From NCBI RefSeq assembly GCF_002020135.1, contig NZ_MPZS01000002.1:310001-374000 (forward strand): DNA of 64,000 bases. The letters are read 5' to 3'. Numbering within the stretch: the stretch's first letter is position 1; the number at the start of each line of letters is the position of its first letter. Below the pieces are notes generated by a model. It was given only the letters and a program-made list of their open reading frames with translations, was not told the DNA's origin and searched no databases. Shown here one piece after another: positions 43,006-52,379 of the stretch. Source of the stretch: Thioclava marina (GTDB lineage Bacteria > Pseudomonadota > Alphaproteobacteria > Rhodobacterales > Rhodobacteraceae). The translations under genes were made by a program, and so were the position numbers.

Positions 43006-44973
43006 TTATTCCGCCGGCGTCGCCTGAGCCGGGACCGCGCGCGATTTGCGGGCACCCGCCGCCACCCGGTAGCGACGATCCGAAAGGCTCAGCAAGCCCC
43101 CGAGCGACATGATGATCGCGCCCGCCCAGATCCAGTCCGCGAAGGGCTTGATATAGGTGCGCACCGCGTAGCCACCATCTTGCTGCGGATCGCCGATCAC
43201 GAGGTAGATGTCACCCAGCGGCGTGGTGTGGATCGCGGCTTCGGTCGTGGGCATGCGCTGCACCGGGTAGACGCGTTTCTCGGGATGCATCGTGCCGATC
43301 AGCTTGCCGTCCTTCTCGACCGTCATCGTGCCGGTCGAAGACATGTAGTTCGGCCCCTTCACCTCTTCGACCTTGGTCAGGGTGATCTGGTAGCCGTCCA
43401 CGGTAAAGGGCTCGTTGAGCTTGGCGACGCGAATATCCTCGATCTGGCCGGCGGTCAGAAGGCCGATCCCGATGAAGGTGATGCCGAGCCCCGCATGGGC
43501 GGTGGCCTTGCCCCAATCGGCGCGCGGCAGGCGCTTGAGGCGGCCGAAATTGCGAGCCGCCCGCTGCCACAGTTCGGTCGCGGCGCCGAAGACGAGCCAC
43601 GAGCCAAGGAAGACGGCGATCAGAGCGAGCATCGAATTGCCGCTCTCGACCGACCAGGCGAGCCCGCCCATCGCGAGCGCCAACACGAAAGCCGGGATCA
43701 GGGGCTTCGCCACGCGGCCAAGGCGCGCGCGCTTCCACGGCATCATCGCGCCGACCGGCAGGATCAGCGCGAGGATCACCATGAACGGCGTGAAGGCCTG
43801 ATCGAAGAAGGGCGCCCCGACCGAGAGCTTGCGGCCGAAGAACATCTCCGCGACCAGCGGCCAGACGGTGCCGACGAAAACCACCAGCGCCGCGACGGCC
43901 AGAAGGATGTTGTTGATGACCAGCGCAGTCTCGCGCGAGACCATCGAGAACACGCCCTTGGCCTGCATCGAGGTCGCGCGGAAGGCATACATCGTCAGCG
44001 CGCCGCCCACGAAGATCGCGAGAATGGCGAGAATGAAGATGCCGCGCTGCGGATCGGAGGCGAAGGAGTGCACCGAGGTGATCACGCCCGAACGCACGAT
44101 GAAGGTGCCGATCAGCGAGAAACCGAAGGCCATGATCGCGAGCAGGATGGTCCACGACTTCAGCGCTTCGCGCTTCTCGACGACGATGGCCGAGTGCAGC
44201 AGCGCCGCCGCCAGAAGCCACGGCATGAACGACGCGTTCTCGACCGGGTCCCAGAACCAGAAGCCACCCCAGCCGAGCTCGTAATAGGCCCACCAGGAGC
44301 CAAGCGCGATGCCGATGGTCAGGAAGATCCACGCGGCCAGCGTCCACGGGCGCACCCAGCGCGCCCAGGCGGCGTCCACGCGGCCTTCGATCAGCGCGGC
44401 CACCGCGAAGGAGAAGGCCATCGAGAGGCCGACATAGCCGAGATAGAGGAAGGGCGGGTGGAAGGCGAGACCGGGGTCTTGCAGGAGCGGGTTCATCCCC
44501 TCGCCGTTGAAGGGCGGCTCGGCGAGACGCAGGAACGGGTTGGAGGTGAAGATGATGAAACCGAGGAAGGCGACGCCGATCCAGGCCTGAACCGACAGCA
44601 CGCGGGCGCGCAGGCGCGGCGGCAGGGCGCCACCGAACCACGCGGCAGCCGCGCCGAAGAGCGCGAGGATCAGCACCCACAGGAGCATCGAGCCCTCGTG
44701 GTTGCCCCAGACGCCGGTGACCTTGTAGAGCATCGGCTTGTCGGTATGCGAGTTTGCCCAGACCAGCTTCACCGAGAAATCCGAGACCACGAAAGCATAG
44801 GTGATCGCGGCAAAGCTCACCGCGATGAGCAGGAACTGCGCGATGGCGGCCGGTTCGCCCACGGCCATCCAGCCGCGCCAGCCTTTATGCGCACCCACCA
44901 GCGGCACTACCGCCTGCACGATGGCAACGGCAAAAGCGAGAATCAGGGCAAAATGCCCGAGTTCGTTGATCAT
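43006..44973 (-). CDS. ccmF: Cytochrome c heme lyase subunit CcmF
   Basis: 655-aa polytopic membrane protein. The tryptophan-rich W-G-G-F-W-F-W-D-P-V-E-N heme-handling motif and many transmembrane helices are clear. It joins heme to apocytochrome c with CcmH, which follows 9 bp later. AGGAGG before ATG 44973 fixes the start; a longer frame to 45648 has no support. Confidence 0.95.
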   Translation of the reverse strand: MINELGHFALILAFAVAIVQAVVPLVGAHKGWRGWMAVGEPAAIAQFLLIAVSFAAITYAFVVSDFSVKLVWANSHTDKPMLYKVTGVWGNHEGSMLLWVLILALFGAAAAWFGGALPPRLRARVLSVQAWIGVAFLGFIIFTSNPFLRLAEPPFNGEGMNPLLQDPGLAFHPPFLYLGYVGLSMAFSFAVAALIEGRVDAAWARWVRPWTLAAWIFLTIGIALGSWWAYYELGWGGFWFWDPVENASFMPWLLAAALLHSAIVVEKREALKSWTILLAIMAFGFSLIGTFIVRSGVITSVHSFASDPQRGIFILAILAIFVGGALTMYAFRATSMQAKGVFSMVSRETALVINNILLAVAALVVFVGTVWPLVAEMFFGRKLSVGAPFFDQAFTPFMVILALILPVGAMMPWKRARLGRVAKPLIPAFVLALAMGGLAWSVESGNSMLALIAVFLGSWLVFGAATELWQRAARNFGRLKRLPRADWGKATAHAGLGITFIGIGLLTAGQIEDIRVAKLNEPFTVDGYQITLTKVEEVKGPNYMSSTGTMTVEKDGKLIGTMHPEKRVYPVQRMPTTEAAIHTTPLGDIYLVIGDPQQDGGYAVRTYIKPFADWIWAGAIIMSLGGLLSLSDRRYRVAAGARKSRAVPAQATPAE

Positions 44974-45198
44974 GGGACTCCTCCTGTCGCGGCTCGCGAT
45001 CATAGAGATAACCGCCGGGCAGGCCAAGGAGGATGCGGGGCGATGTCGCAACAATTCACCGCCCCTCACGTGGGCGTGAATGGTCGCGGGCGCATCGACG
45101 GGGTAAGGGGACGCAAACCGGGGCAGTAAATTGTCCTGGCGAGGGCCGGACCGGCCCGCTCCGGGCTTGTGCCGGGGAAAGAAATACGGGGACAGACA
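44974..45198. other. Divergent intergenic region ccmF / META lipoprotein
   Basis: 225 bp between divergent starts. It should hold both promoters; I see no convincing -35/-10 pair or repeat. Confidence 0.4.
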
Positions 45199-45606
45199 AT
45201 GCGTGCGATCTTGATCGGAGCCGTTCTGGGCGCGGGGCTGCTGGCAGGCTGCAAGGAAGAGCCGCGCGATCCGCTCGAGGCGGTGGCACCCAATGTGATC
45301 TGGGAAGTGGTCAAGATCGGCGGCAAGCCGGTCCCCGCCGGGATCGAGGTGACGCTGACCCATCCCGAGAAAGGGTTGATCGCGGGCGCCTCGGGCTGCA
45401 ACCGGTATAACGGGCGCATCTCGGAGCATGAGGGGCGCGTTCGCATCGGCGAGCTTGCGGGGACCAGGATGATGTGTCCCGAGGCGATGATGCAGGTCGA
45501 AGAAGATTTTCGCTCGAACATCGCCCGCGTGGATGCGGTGAAAATCGCGGCTGACCGGCTCGAGCTGGTCTCGGACGGGAAAAGCGTCATCGTGGCGACG
45601 CAATAG
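45199..45606 (+). CDS. META (HslJ-like) domain lipoprotein
   Basis: 135 aa. Lipobox L-L-A-G-C18 after a short signal, then a META domain with W-E-V-V-K-I-G-G and A-S-G-C-N-R-Y-N-G. HslJ-like proteins are outer-membrane/periplasmic and linked to stress tolerance; the exact role is unknown. GGGGAC precedes ATG 45199. Confidence 0.88.
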   Translation: MRAILIGAVLGAGLLAGCKEEPRDPLEAVAPNVIWEVVKIGGKPVPAGIEVTLTHPEKGLIAGASGCNRYNGRISEHEGRVRIGELAGTRMMCPEAMMQVEEDFRSNIARVDAVKIAADRLELVSDGKSVIVATQ

Positions 45607-45646
45607 GGCGCTTGACCGGCGCGCGCGGGCATGGCCCACTCGCGCC

Positions 45647-46375
45647 ATGTTCCCGTTTCGCGATCACAATCCTTCCTACAACACGCCCTGGGTCACCTGG
45701 ATCCTGATCGCGGTCAACTGCATCGTCTACGTGATGATCGCGCCTTGGGGCTTCGACATGCGCGACTTCTTCATGGAGAATGCGCTGTGGCCCGCAGCGA
45801 TCACTCAGGGCCTCGCCTGGCACGGGCTCATCACCCACATGTTCCTGCATGGCGGCATCCTGCATCTCGCGGGCAACATGCTGTTTTTATGGGTTTTTGG
45901 AGACAATCTCGAAGACCGACTCGGTCCGTGGTTCTTCCTCGCCTTCTACTTTACCTGTGGTCTGGCGGCGGCGCTGGCGCAGGTCGCGAGCGAGCCCGAT
46001 GCGATGGTGCCGATGGTCGGCGCCTCGGGGGCGATCGCGGGGGTGATGGGGGGCTATCTGCTGCTCTATCCCAAGGCAAGGATCGACGTGCTGTTCTTCT
46101 TCATCGTCTTCTTCAAGATCTGGCCCGTGCCCGCCTGGCTGGTTCTGGGGCTGTGGTTCGCGATGCAGATCCTCAACGAGATCTCGACCGGCACCGGGGC
46201 GGGGGTTGCGCATATGGCTCATATCGGGGGCTTCGTGGCCGGGCTGATCCTGATCGTGCCGCTCTGGCATCGCCTTGGGGGGCCGCTCTTCTGGCGCCTG
46301 ACCCATGGCCATCCCCCCTTCCCCGAGGCGCGGTTTGCCACCACCAACATTCCCCAAGTTCCGAGGAGACGCTGA
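45647..46375 (+). CDS. Rhomboid family intramembrane serine protease
   Basis: 242-aa membrane protease with six or more helices. Catalytic S127 is in G-A-S-G-A-I-A-G, H192 in A-H-I-G-G-F, and H-G-G-x-x-H-L-A-G-N-M-x-F-L-W supplies the oxyanion Asn. It cleaves substrates within the membrane. The stop overlaps the next ATG (TGATG). Confidence 0.93.
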   Translation: MFPFRDHNPSYNTPWVTWILIAVNCIVYVMIAPWGFDMRDFFMENALWPAAITQGLAWHGLITHMFLHGGILHLAGNMLFLWVFGDNLEDRLGPWFFLAFYFTCGLAAALAQVASEPDAMVPMVGASGAIAGVMGGYLLLYPKARIDVLFFFIVFFKIWPVPAWLVLGLWFAMQILNEISTGTGAGVAHMAHIGGFVAGLILIVPLWHRLGGPLFWRLTHGHPPFPEARFATTNIPQVPRRR

Positions 46376-46761
46376 TGTTTCCCGAGATCCAGACGCCCCA
46401 TCGCCTGACCTGCCATTGCGGCGCCGTGGAAATGGAGGTGACGCTCTCGGACGGGCTGAGCACGAAGCGGCGCTGCGACTGTTCCTTCTGTCGGCGGCGC
46501 GGGGCGGTGGCGGTCTCGGCCCCGCTGACCGGCATCCGCATCGTGAAGGGCGAGGAGAACCTGAGCCTCTACCAGTTCGGCACGATGACGGCGAAGCATT
46601 ACTTCTGCAAAACTTGCGGCATCTACACCCATCACCAGCGCCGCTCGAACCCGAACCAGTACGGGGTGAATGCGGCTTGCCTGGAAGGAGTGAACCCGCG
46701 CGATCTCGATCCGGTGCCGTGGAGCGACGGCGTCAATCACCCGACCGATCGCGTCGGATGA
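46375..46761 (+). CDS. GFA/CENP-V domain zinc protein
   Basis: 128 aa. C-H-C-G, C-D-C-S-F-C and F-C-K-T-C-G are the zinc ligands of the glutathione-dependent formaldehyde-activating (Gfa) fold. The domain alone does not prove formaldehyde activity. It is coupled to the rhomboid gene, and its 3' end overlaps the convergent GMC gene by 29 bp. Confidence 0.9.
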   Translation: MFPEIQTPHRLTCHCGAVEMEVTLSDGLSTKRRCDCSFCRRRGAVAVSAPLTGIRIVKGEENLSLYQFGTMTAKHYFCKTCGIYTHHQRRSNPNQYGVNAACLEGVNPRDLDPVPWSDGVNHPTDRVG

Positions 46762-48346
46762 AATCGGCCGCGCGTTCGGCGATCATGATCGTCGGCGCGT
46801 TGGTATTGCCGGACACAAGCTGCGGCATGACCGAGGCATCGACGACGCGCAGGCCGTCAATCCCGCGCACCCTCAGTTCGGGATCGACCACCGCCAGATC
46901 GCCCTGCCCCATCGCGCAGGTGCCGACCGGGTGATAGATCGTATCCGCCCGCGCCCGGATATCGGTCATCAGGGCGTCGTCCGTCCCGTCATGGGGATAG
47001 AGCCTGCGCCCGCGCCATGGCTTGAGCGGTTCGGCCTCGGTGATCCGCTCCAAGAGCCGCGCGGCCTTCAGCATCAGCGCCGCGTCGCGCGGGTCGGAGA
47101 GGAATCCCGGGTCGATCAGCGGCGCCGCATCCGGATCGGGCGAGGCCAGCCGCAGCGTGCCGCGCGAATGGGGCCGTAGCGGGCAGATATGCGCGGACCA
47201 CCCATCGGCCAGATGCGGCTTGCGCATATGCTGATCGACGATGCCCACGACGAAATGGATCTGCAGATCGGGCCGGGTGAGGCTTGGATCCGACCGCAGG
47301 AATGCCCCGCCCTCGGCCATCGGAGAAGCAAAGAGCCCCTCGCCATGTTTGCGCCATCCCCCCGCCGCGCGTGCAAGCCGCATGAGCCCGCGCGGGTTCA
47401 GTCCTACGACATCGCGCCGGGGGGAGGTATAGCTGAGAATATAGTCGAGATGGTCGTGCAGGTTCGCACCGACCCCGGGCAGTTCAAGGCGCGGTTCGAT
47501 CCCGTGCTCGCGCAGGTGATCGGCCGGGCCGATGCCCGAGAGCATCAGCAATTGCGGCGAGCCGAACGCGCCCGCCGAGAGGATCACCTCGCGCGCGGCC
47601 TCGATCCGCATCCGCTTGCGCCCCTGCACGATCACCGCGCCGGTCGCGCGGCCCTCCGTGATCTCGATCTTCTCGGCCCGCGCGCGGGTCAGAACGGTCA
47701 AGTTCGCGCGCCCCATGACCGGATGCAGATAGGCGGCGGCGGCCGAGCAGCGCTCGCCCTTGCGCGGACCATCCCAGAACTGGGTGACCTGATAGAGCCC
47801 CGCGCCTTCCTGTTCGCCTGCGTTGAAATCCGCGTTCGGCGGGCATTGCACCGCCGCGCAGGCCTCGACGAAGGCGCGGCTGATCGCACGCGGACGGCGC
47901 TGATCGCCGACCTGCAACGGGCCCTCTGCCCCGTGCCAATCCGAGCCGCCACGCATATTGCGCTCGGAGGCGAGGAACCATGGGCGCACGCTGTCCCAAT
48001 CCCAGCCCTCGCCCCCCGCCTCGGCCCATCCGTCGTAATCCTCGGGCTGGCCGCGCACATAGAGCATCGCGTTGATCGCCGACGACCCGCCCAGCCCGCG
48101 CCCGCGCGGCTGGAACCCGCGCCGCCCGTTCAGCCCCGGCTGCGGTGTGGTGTGATAGGCCCAGTTATGGATCGGCGGCCGCCCCGCGACCATCGCGGCC
48201 ACCAGCGCAGGCGCGCGCACGAAGATATCCCGCGCTTTGCGCCCGGCCTCGATCAGGCAGACGGAGACGGATGGATCTTCCGACAGCCGCGCCGCCAGAA
48301 CCGCGCCCGCCGAGCCGCCGCCCAGAATGAGATAGTCGAACCGCAA
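46733..48346 (-). CDS. GMC family FAD oxidoreductase (choline dehydrogenase-like)
   Basis: 537 aa. N-terminal G-G-G-S-A-G binds FAD, and G-R-G-L-G-G-S-S-A-I-N and G-A-F-G-S-P-Q-L-L-M-L-S-G-I-G are PROSITE-type GMC signatures. The C-terminal Y-H-P-V-G-T-C-A-M-G and S-G-N-T-N-A-P carry the His and Asn of the active site. It oxidises an alcohol or choline-like substrate. No betB/betI next to it. Confidence 0.9.
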   Translation of the reverse strand: MRFDYLILGGGSAGAVLAARLSEDPSVSVCLIEAGRKARDIFVRAPALVAAMVAGRPPIHNWAYHTTPQPGLNGRRGFQPRGRGLGGSSAINAMLYVRGQPEDYDGWAEAGGEGWDWDSVRPWFLASERNMRGGSDWHGAEGPLQVGDQRRPRAISRAFVEACAAVQCPPNADFNAGEQEGAGLYQVTQFWDGPRKGERCSAAAAYLHPVMGRANLTVLTRARAEKIEITEGRATGAVIVQGRKRMRIEAAREVILSAGAFGSPQLLMLSGIGPADHLREHGIEPRLELPGVGANLHDHLDYILSYTSPRRDVVGLNPRGLMRLARAAGGWRKHGEGLFASPMAEGGAFLRSDPSLTRPDLQIHFVVGIVDQHMRKPHLADGWSAHICPLRPHSRGTLRLASPDPDAAPLIDPGFLSDPRDAALMLKAARLLERITEAEPLKPWRGRRLYPHDGTDDALMTDIRARADTIYHPVGTCAMGQGDLAVVDPELRVRGIDGLRVVDASVMPQLVSGNTNAPTIMIAERAADFIRRDRSGD

Positions 48347-48682
48347 GGGCTCCTCCTTCCCCTGTTCGCGGGAAGCCTAACGGGTTTGCGGGGTTTGGGA
48401 AGCGTGACGCGGGGTCGGAATGGAAAGGGGCGCGCCCGAGCCTTGGGGGGCTTTGCCCGGAACCGCCGCAAAGCAGCCCGGACAGCGCCCAACCACCCCT
48501 TCGGGCGGGCACTTGGGTGACAGAAGCGCGCGGAGCGAGATCGCGCGGATGTGGCAGGGATAGAGCGGCGACGTCAGAGGTCCGTGCGCCCGTCCAGCGG
48601 TCAGCCCCTGCCCTCCCGTGTACGCAAAGGAAAACGCCCGGTCCTTGCGAACCGAGCGCTCCGAACTCTCTCGCGAGAAGCC
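48347..48682. other. Intergenic region before pheT 3' end
   Basis: About 335 bp of GC-rich sequence with no supported gene. It contains the pheT terminator and presumably the promoter of the GMC gene. Confidence 0.5.
48628..48658 (-). terminator. Terminator after pheT
   Basis: Minus strand CGCTCGGTTC/GGACCGGGCG, 10 bp with two GU pairs, GCAA tetraloop, then TTTTCC, 25 bp after the pheT stop. Confidence 0.85.
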
Positions 48683-51091
48683 TTAGCCGCGCAAAGTGCC
48701 GCCTGTGGCCTTGCTCACCTTCTCGACGATCTTCTTGCTCACCGCCTCGATCTCGGCATCGGTGAGCGTCTTGTCGGCGGGCTGCATCCGCACCGTCAGC
48801 GCGATCGACTTCTTACCCGCGCCCATCTGCTCCTCGGCCTTCGGGCCGGTGAACTGGTCGAATACATTGACGCTCTCGATCAGCTTCTTGTCCGCGCCCA
48901 TCGCCGCGTTCACCGCCGTCAAAGCCTCGACAGATGCATCCACGACGAAGGCGAAATCGCGTTCGACCGCCTGCAGATCCGAGATTTCCAGCGCCGGACG
49001 GGTCGCGCCCTTCTTCTTCGGGAAGGGGATGTTTTCCAGCCGGATCGTGAAGGCGACCGCCGGACCCTTCACGCCCATCTCGCGCAGCACCTTGGGATGG
49101 ACCTCGCCGAACGTGGCCAGCACATTCGGGCCAAGCGCCATGTTGCCCGCGCGACCGGGGTGCCACCACGCATCGAGCTTGCGGTTGATCTGCGCGCGCG
49201 CAGGCGCCCCGATCGCCGCCAGCACGGCCTCGGCATCGGCCTTCGCATCATAAAGGTCCACCGGACGGCGCGAGCCGAAGGGATCGCGCGGGGCCGACTG
49301 TCCGACCAGAAGCCCGGTTGCCTGCAAGACCTGCTCGCCCGGCTCGCCGCCCGCGAAGGCGGGGCCGACCTCGAAGAGCGCCAGATCGGCAAAACCGCGC
49401 GCCTGATTGCGGCTTGCTGCCTGCAGCAGACCCGGCAGCAGGTCGGGGCGCATATGGGTCATTTCCGAGCTGATCGGGTTTTCCAGCTTCGTCGCATCCG
49501 CGCCGCCGCCAAAGAGCTTGGCCGAGGCCTCGTCGATGAAGCTGTAGGTCACGCATTCGTTGTAACCCAGCGCCGCCGTGGTGCGCCGCGCCATGCGCTC
49601 GCGCTGCTGCATCGGGGTCAGTATCGCGCCGGGAACGCCGGTGGTCTCGCGCGCGAGCGGCTTGCCCTCCAGCTTCGTCAGCGAGGCGATGCGCGCCACT
49701 TCCTCGACCAGATCGGCCTCCCCCAGAACGTCGGGGCGCCAGCTGGGCGGCACCGCCATGTCGCCGTTCAGCGTGAAACCCAGGGCTTCCAGCGTCTCGC
49801 GCTGCGTGGCCTCGGGGATATCCATCCCGACGAGCGAAATCACGCGGGCCGGGTCCAGCCGATAGGCGCGGCTGACATCGGGCACAGCGCCGTCCATCAC
49901 GACATTCGACACCTCGCCGCCGCAGAGATCGACGACCATCTGCGCCGCCAGATCGAGCCCCGGCAGGGTGAAGGCCGGATCGACGCCGCGCTCGAACCGG
50001 TAGCGCGCATCCGAGTTGATTTTCAGCGCACGGCCGGTTGCCGCGATGGTGATCGGGTCCCAATAGGCGCTCTCAAGGAACACATCGACCGTGTCCTCAT
50101 CCGCGCCTGAGGCCTCGCCACCCATGATCCCGGCGAGGCTTTCGACGCCATTGTCATCGCAGATCACCATGTCGCCCGGGCGCATCGTGTAGGTCTTCTC
50201 GTCGAGCGCGAGGAACTCCTCGCCACCCTCGGCCGGCTTGATCACCAGATTGCCCGCCACTTTCTTCATGTCGAAGACATGGAGCGGCCGGTTCAGGTCA
50301 TAGGTGAAATAGTTGGTGATATCGACCAGCGTCGAGATCGGGCGCAGACCGATCGCCTTGAGCCGTTTTTGCAGCCACTCGGGGCTGGGGCCGTTCTTCA
50401 CGCCGCGGATCACGCGGCCTGCAAAGAGCGGGCAGCCCTTCTCCTTCAGCGCGGGGTCGATGGTGACGGAAACGGGCGCATCGAACGCCCCTTCCACCGC
50501 CGGGATCTCCAGCGGCTTGAGCTTGCCGAGGCCCCGCGCGGCCAGATCGCGGGCGACGCCGCGCACACCCAGCGCATCGGGGCGGTTCGGCGTAATCGCA
50601 ATCTCGATCACCGGATCGACCGCCTCGGGACGGTTTGCCGCCAGCCAATCGGTGAACTTCTGCCCGACCTCACCCGAGGGCAGTTCGATGATGCCGTTAT
50701 GCTCGTCCGACAGCTCCAGCTCGCGCTCGGAGGCCATCATGCCGTGGCTTTCCACACCGCGGATATTGCCGACCGACAGGGTCACGTCGATGCCGGGCAC
50801 ATAGTCGCCCGGCTTGGCCAGAACGACCGTGATCCCGGCGCGCGCATTGGGCGCCCCGCAGACGATCTGCTTCACGCCTTCATCCGTCTCGACCATGCAG
50901 ACGCGCAGACGATCGGCGTCGGGGTGCTGCTCGGCCGATTGCACCTTGGCGAGCGTAAACGTCTCCAGCTTCGACGCGGGGTTCACGACCTCCTCGACCT
51001 CAAGGCCGAGATCGGTGAGCGCCTCGGCGATCTGATCGACGGTGGCGTCGGTCTCGAGATGGTCCTTGAGCCAGGACAGGGTGAATTTCAT
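48683..51091 (-). CDS. pheT: Phenylalanine-tRNA ligase beta subunit
   Basis: 802 aa, full-length PheT. N-terminal tRNA-binding EMAP-like domain (about 40-150), the B3/B4 editing region (about 210-400), B5 and core domains, and a C-terminal anticodon-binding FDX domain. It forms the alpha2-beta2 enzyme with PheS. Three small genes lie between it and pheS, which is unusual since the pair is normally adjacent. Confidence 0.97.
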   Translation of the reverse strand: MKFTLSWLKDHLETDATVDQIAEALTDLGLEVEEVVNPASKLETFTLAKVQSAEQHPDADRLRVCMVETDEGVKQIVCGAPNARAGITVVLAKPGDYVPGIDVTLSVGNIRGVESHGMMASERELELSDEHNGIIELPSGEVGQKFTDWLAANRPEAVDPVIEIAITPNRPDALGVRGVARDLAARGLGKLKPLEIPAVEGAFDAPVSVTIDPALKEKGCPLFAGRVIRGVKNGPSPEWLQKRLKAIGLRPISTLVDITNYFTYDLNRPLHVFDMKKVAGNLVIKPAEGGEEFLALDEKTYTMRPGDMVICDDNGVESLAGIMGGEASGADEDTVDVFLESAYWDPITIAATGRALKINSDARYRFERGVDPAFTLPGLDLAAQMVVDLCGGEVSNVVMDGAVPDVSRAYRLDPARVISLVGMDIPEATQRETLEALGFTLNGDMAVPPSWRPDVLGEADLVEEVARIASLTKLEGKPLARETTGVPGAILTPMQQRERMARRTTAALGYNECVTYSFIDEASAKLFGGGADATKLENPISSEMTHMRPDLLPGLLQAASRNQARGFADLALFEVGPAFAGGEPGEQVLQATGLLVGQSAPRDPFGSRRPVDLYDAKADAEAVLAAIGAPARAQINRKLDAWWHPGRAGNMALGPNVLATFGEVHPKVLREMGVKGPAVAFTIRLENIPFPKKKGATRPALEISDLQAVERDFAFVVDASVEALTAVNAAMGADKKLIESVNVFDQFTGPKAEEQMGAGKKSIALTVRMQPADKTLTDAEIEAVSKKIVEKVSKATGGTLRG

Positions 51092-51101
51092 CGGTCTTCC
51101 C

Positions 51102-51389
51102 TCAGGATGTCTTGCGCTGCGCGAGGTCCTTGTAATCCCCCATCTTGAGGAGTTTCAACTCCCGCCAGAGCCGGATCGAGGGTTTTGCGGCGAAAAGCAC
51201 CGAGCCGATGAGGAAAAGCCAGGTCGCGGCGAAGGCGAGGCTGTCATAGAAGAAGAAGATCGAGCCGATGACGAAACAGAAGGCCGCGCCGAAATCGACG
51301 ATCGTGTAGGCGATCTCGGTGAGCGCGTAGAAGCGGCGCTGCTCGGGGGTGTGTTCGTGGCGCGGGGTGTCGAAGAGGCGGGCGGTCAT
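51102..51389 (-). CDS. YrhK family membrane protein
   Basis: 95 aa with two transmembrane helices (about 30-50 and 55-70). E-I-A-Y-T-I-V-D-F-G-A-A and W-L-F-L-I-G-S-V-L-F-A-x-K-P are typical of YrhK. Function unknown. It overlaps the ASCH gene by ATGA and ends 10 bp before pheT. Confidence 0.85.
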   Translation of the reverse strand: MTARLFDTPRHEHTPEQRRFYALTEIAYTIVDFGAAFCFVIGSIFFFYDSLAFAATWLFLIGSVLFAAKPSIRLWRELKLLKMGDYKDLAQRKTS

Positions 51390-51796
51390 GGTCTGGCTCC
51401 TTGCAGGTCTTCGACCAAGCGAAACCGCTCGCAGACGAGTTCCATTTCCGGGTGAAAACCGCCGTTACGCTCGAAATAGGCCTGATGGCCCTGCCGCCAG
51501 CCGATCAGCGTCTCATCCTCCCCCTCGGCCAGCGCGAAATCCTCATCGACATCGCAAAAGCGCCGGATCGTGACTTCGACGGTCTCGATCATGATCGCGG
51601 GCTTGCCGTCCCAGTCGAGCGCGATATCGCGCCGCCCCACCACCGGCATATCCTCGCCCCCTTCGGTGAAATAAGTGAGCGCGCCGCAGGTGGCGGTCTT
51701 CTTGCCTTCGCGGATCAGGGCGAGGAGCTGGTCGCAGAGCGCGCGGCTATCGCCGAAAGTGAAGGTGATGAAAGTGAAGGTGATGGGGTCGGGCAT
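51386..51796 (-). CDS. ASCH domain protein
   Basis: 136 aa. F-G-D-S-x-A-L-C-D-Q-L-L-A-L-I-R-E-G-K-K-T-A-T-C-G and a G-W-R-Q-G-H-Q-A-Y-F-E-R-N-G-G-F tail are the ASCH (RNA-binding-like, YqfB-related) pattern. The GGAAG before ATG 51796 fixes the start. It may act on modified nucleosides or RNA; inference only. Confidence 0.87.
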   Translation of the reverse strand: MPDPITFTFITFTFGDSRALCDQLLALIREGKKTATCGALTYFTEGGEDMPVVGRRDIALDWDGKPAIMIETVEVTIRRFCDVDEDFALAEGEDETLIGWRQGHQAYFERNGGFHPEMELVCERFRLVEDLQGARP

Positions 51797-51932
51797 GGGG
51801 GCTTCCTTTGCGGTTGGGGAAGCGGGGTGGAAGCTCACGATTCCTTTAAACGAGTTTGGAGCTTCGATTTCACCAAGGGCAGGCAAACTAGAGCGAAACA
51901 CGAATTTAGCATCCAACTCCTAAAAATCGGGC

Positions 51933-52379
51933 TTAACCGCTCTTGATGTCGTTGCGCATCACCGAAATCAGAGCTCGAAAATCTGCGGAAAATTCTTTCT
52001 CTGCTGATTTCACGTCGGCGTCCGACGCCGTCTTCTCTTCATAGTGTTTTCGTAACAGCTCAACGTATTTCTTGAAGCTTCTGTCGGCCTTCTCGCTCGC
52101 CTCAAATACAGAAGCCGGAGCAAAAACTTGAAGTGTGGAAAGCGCCCCAAGATACTGTTCGACTGCAGCCCTTCTTGGCTCTACCGCTTCAGGCATTCCC
52201 GCTCGAATCGCACGGCGCTCGTAAACCCTGATACTAGCCAAAAACTCTCGGTATGCGTCTCGTTTCTCTCTAGCTAGTTCCAATCTGTGATCAATGCGCT
52301 TCTGATTCCAGTACGCAGCTGCCCCACCAATCACGGCAACCAGTGCCGCGTAAAGTGATGCCCAATCGGCGGAGATCAC
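51933..52379 (-). CDS. Hypothetical membrane-anchored protein, low GC
   Basis: 148 aa. An N-terminal transmembrane helix (about 6-24) is followed by a long Lys/Arg/Glu helical cytoplasmic part. The GTG start at 52379 overlaps the pheS stop (GTGA). Codon use is much more AT-rich than in pheS and pheT on either side, which suggests a late insertion. Family not recognised. Confidence 0.65.
   Translation of the reverse strand: MISADWASLYAALVAVIGGAAAYWNQKRIDHRLELAREKRDAYREFLASIRVYERRAIRAGMPEAVEPRRAAVEQYLGALSTLQVFAPASVFEASEKADRSFKKYVELLRKHYEEKTASDADVKSAEKEFSADFRALISVMRNDIKSG

Noticed and set aside
42301-45129. 942-codon open frame antisense to ccmH/ccmF
   Set aside because: Arg/Glu/His-rich composition with no domain; a GC-rich shadow of the conserved ccm genes on the other strand.
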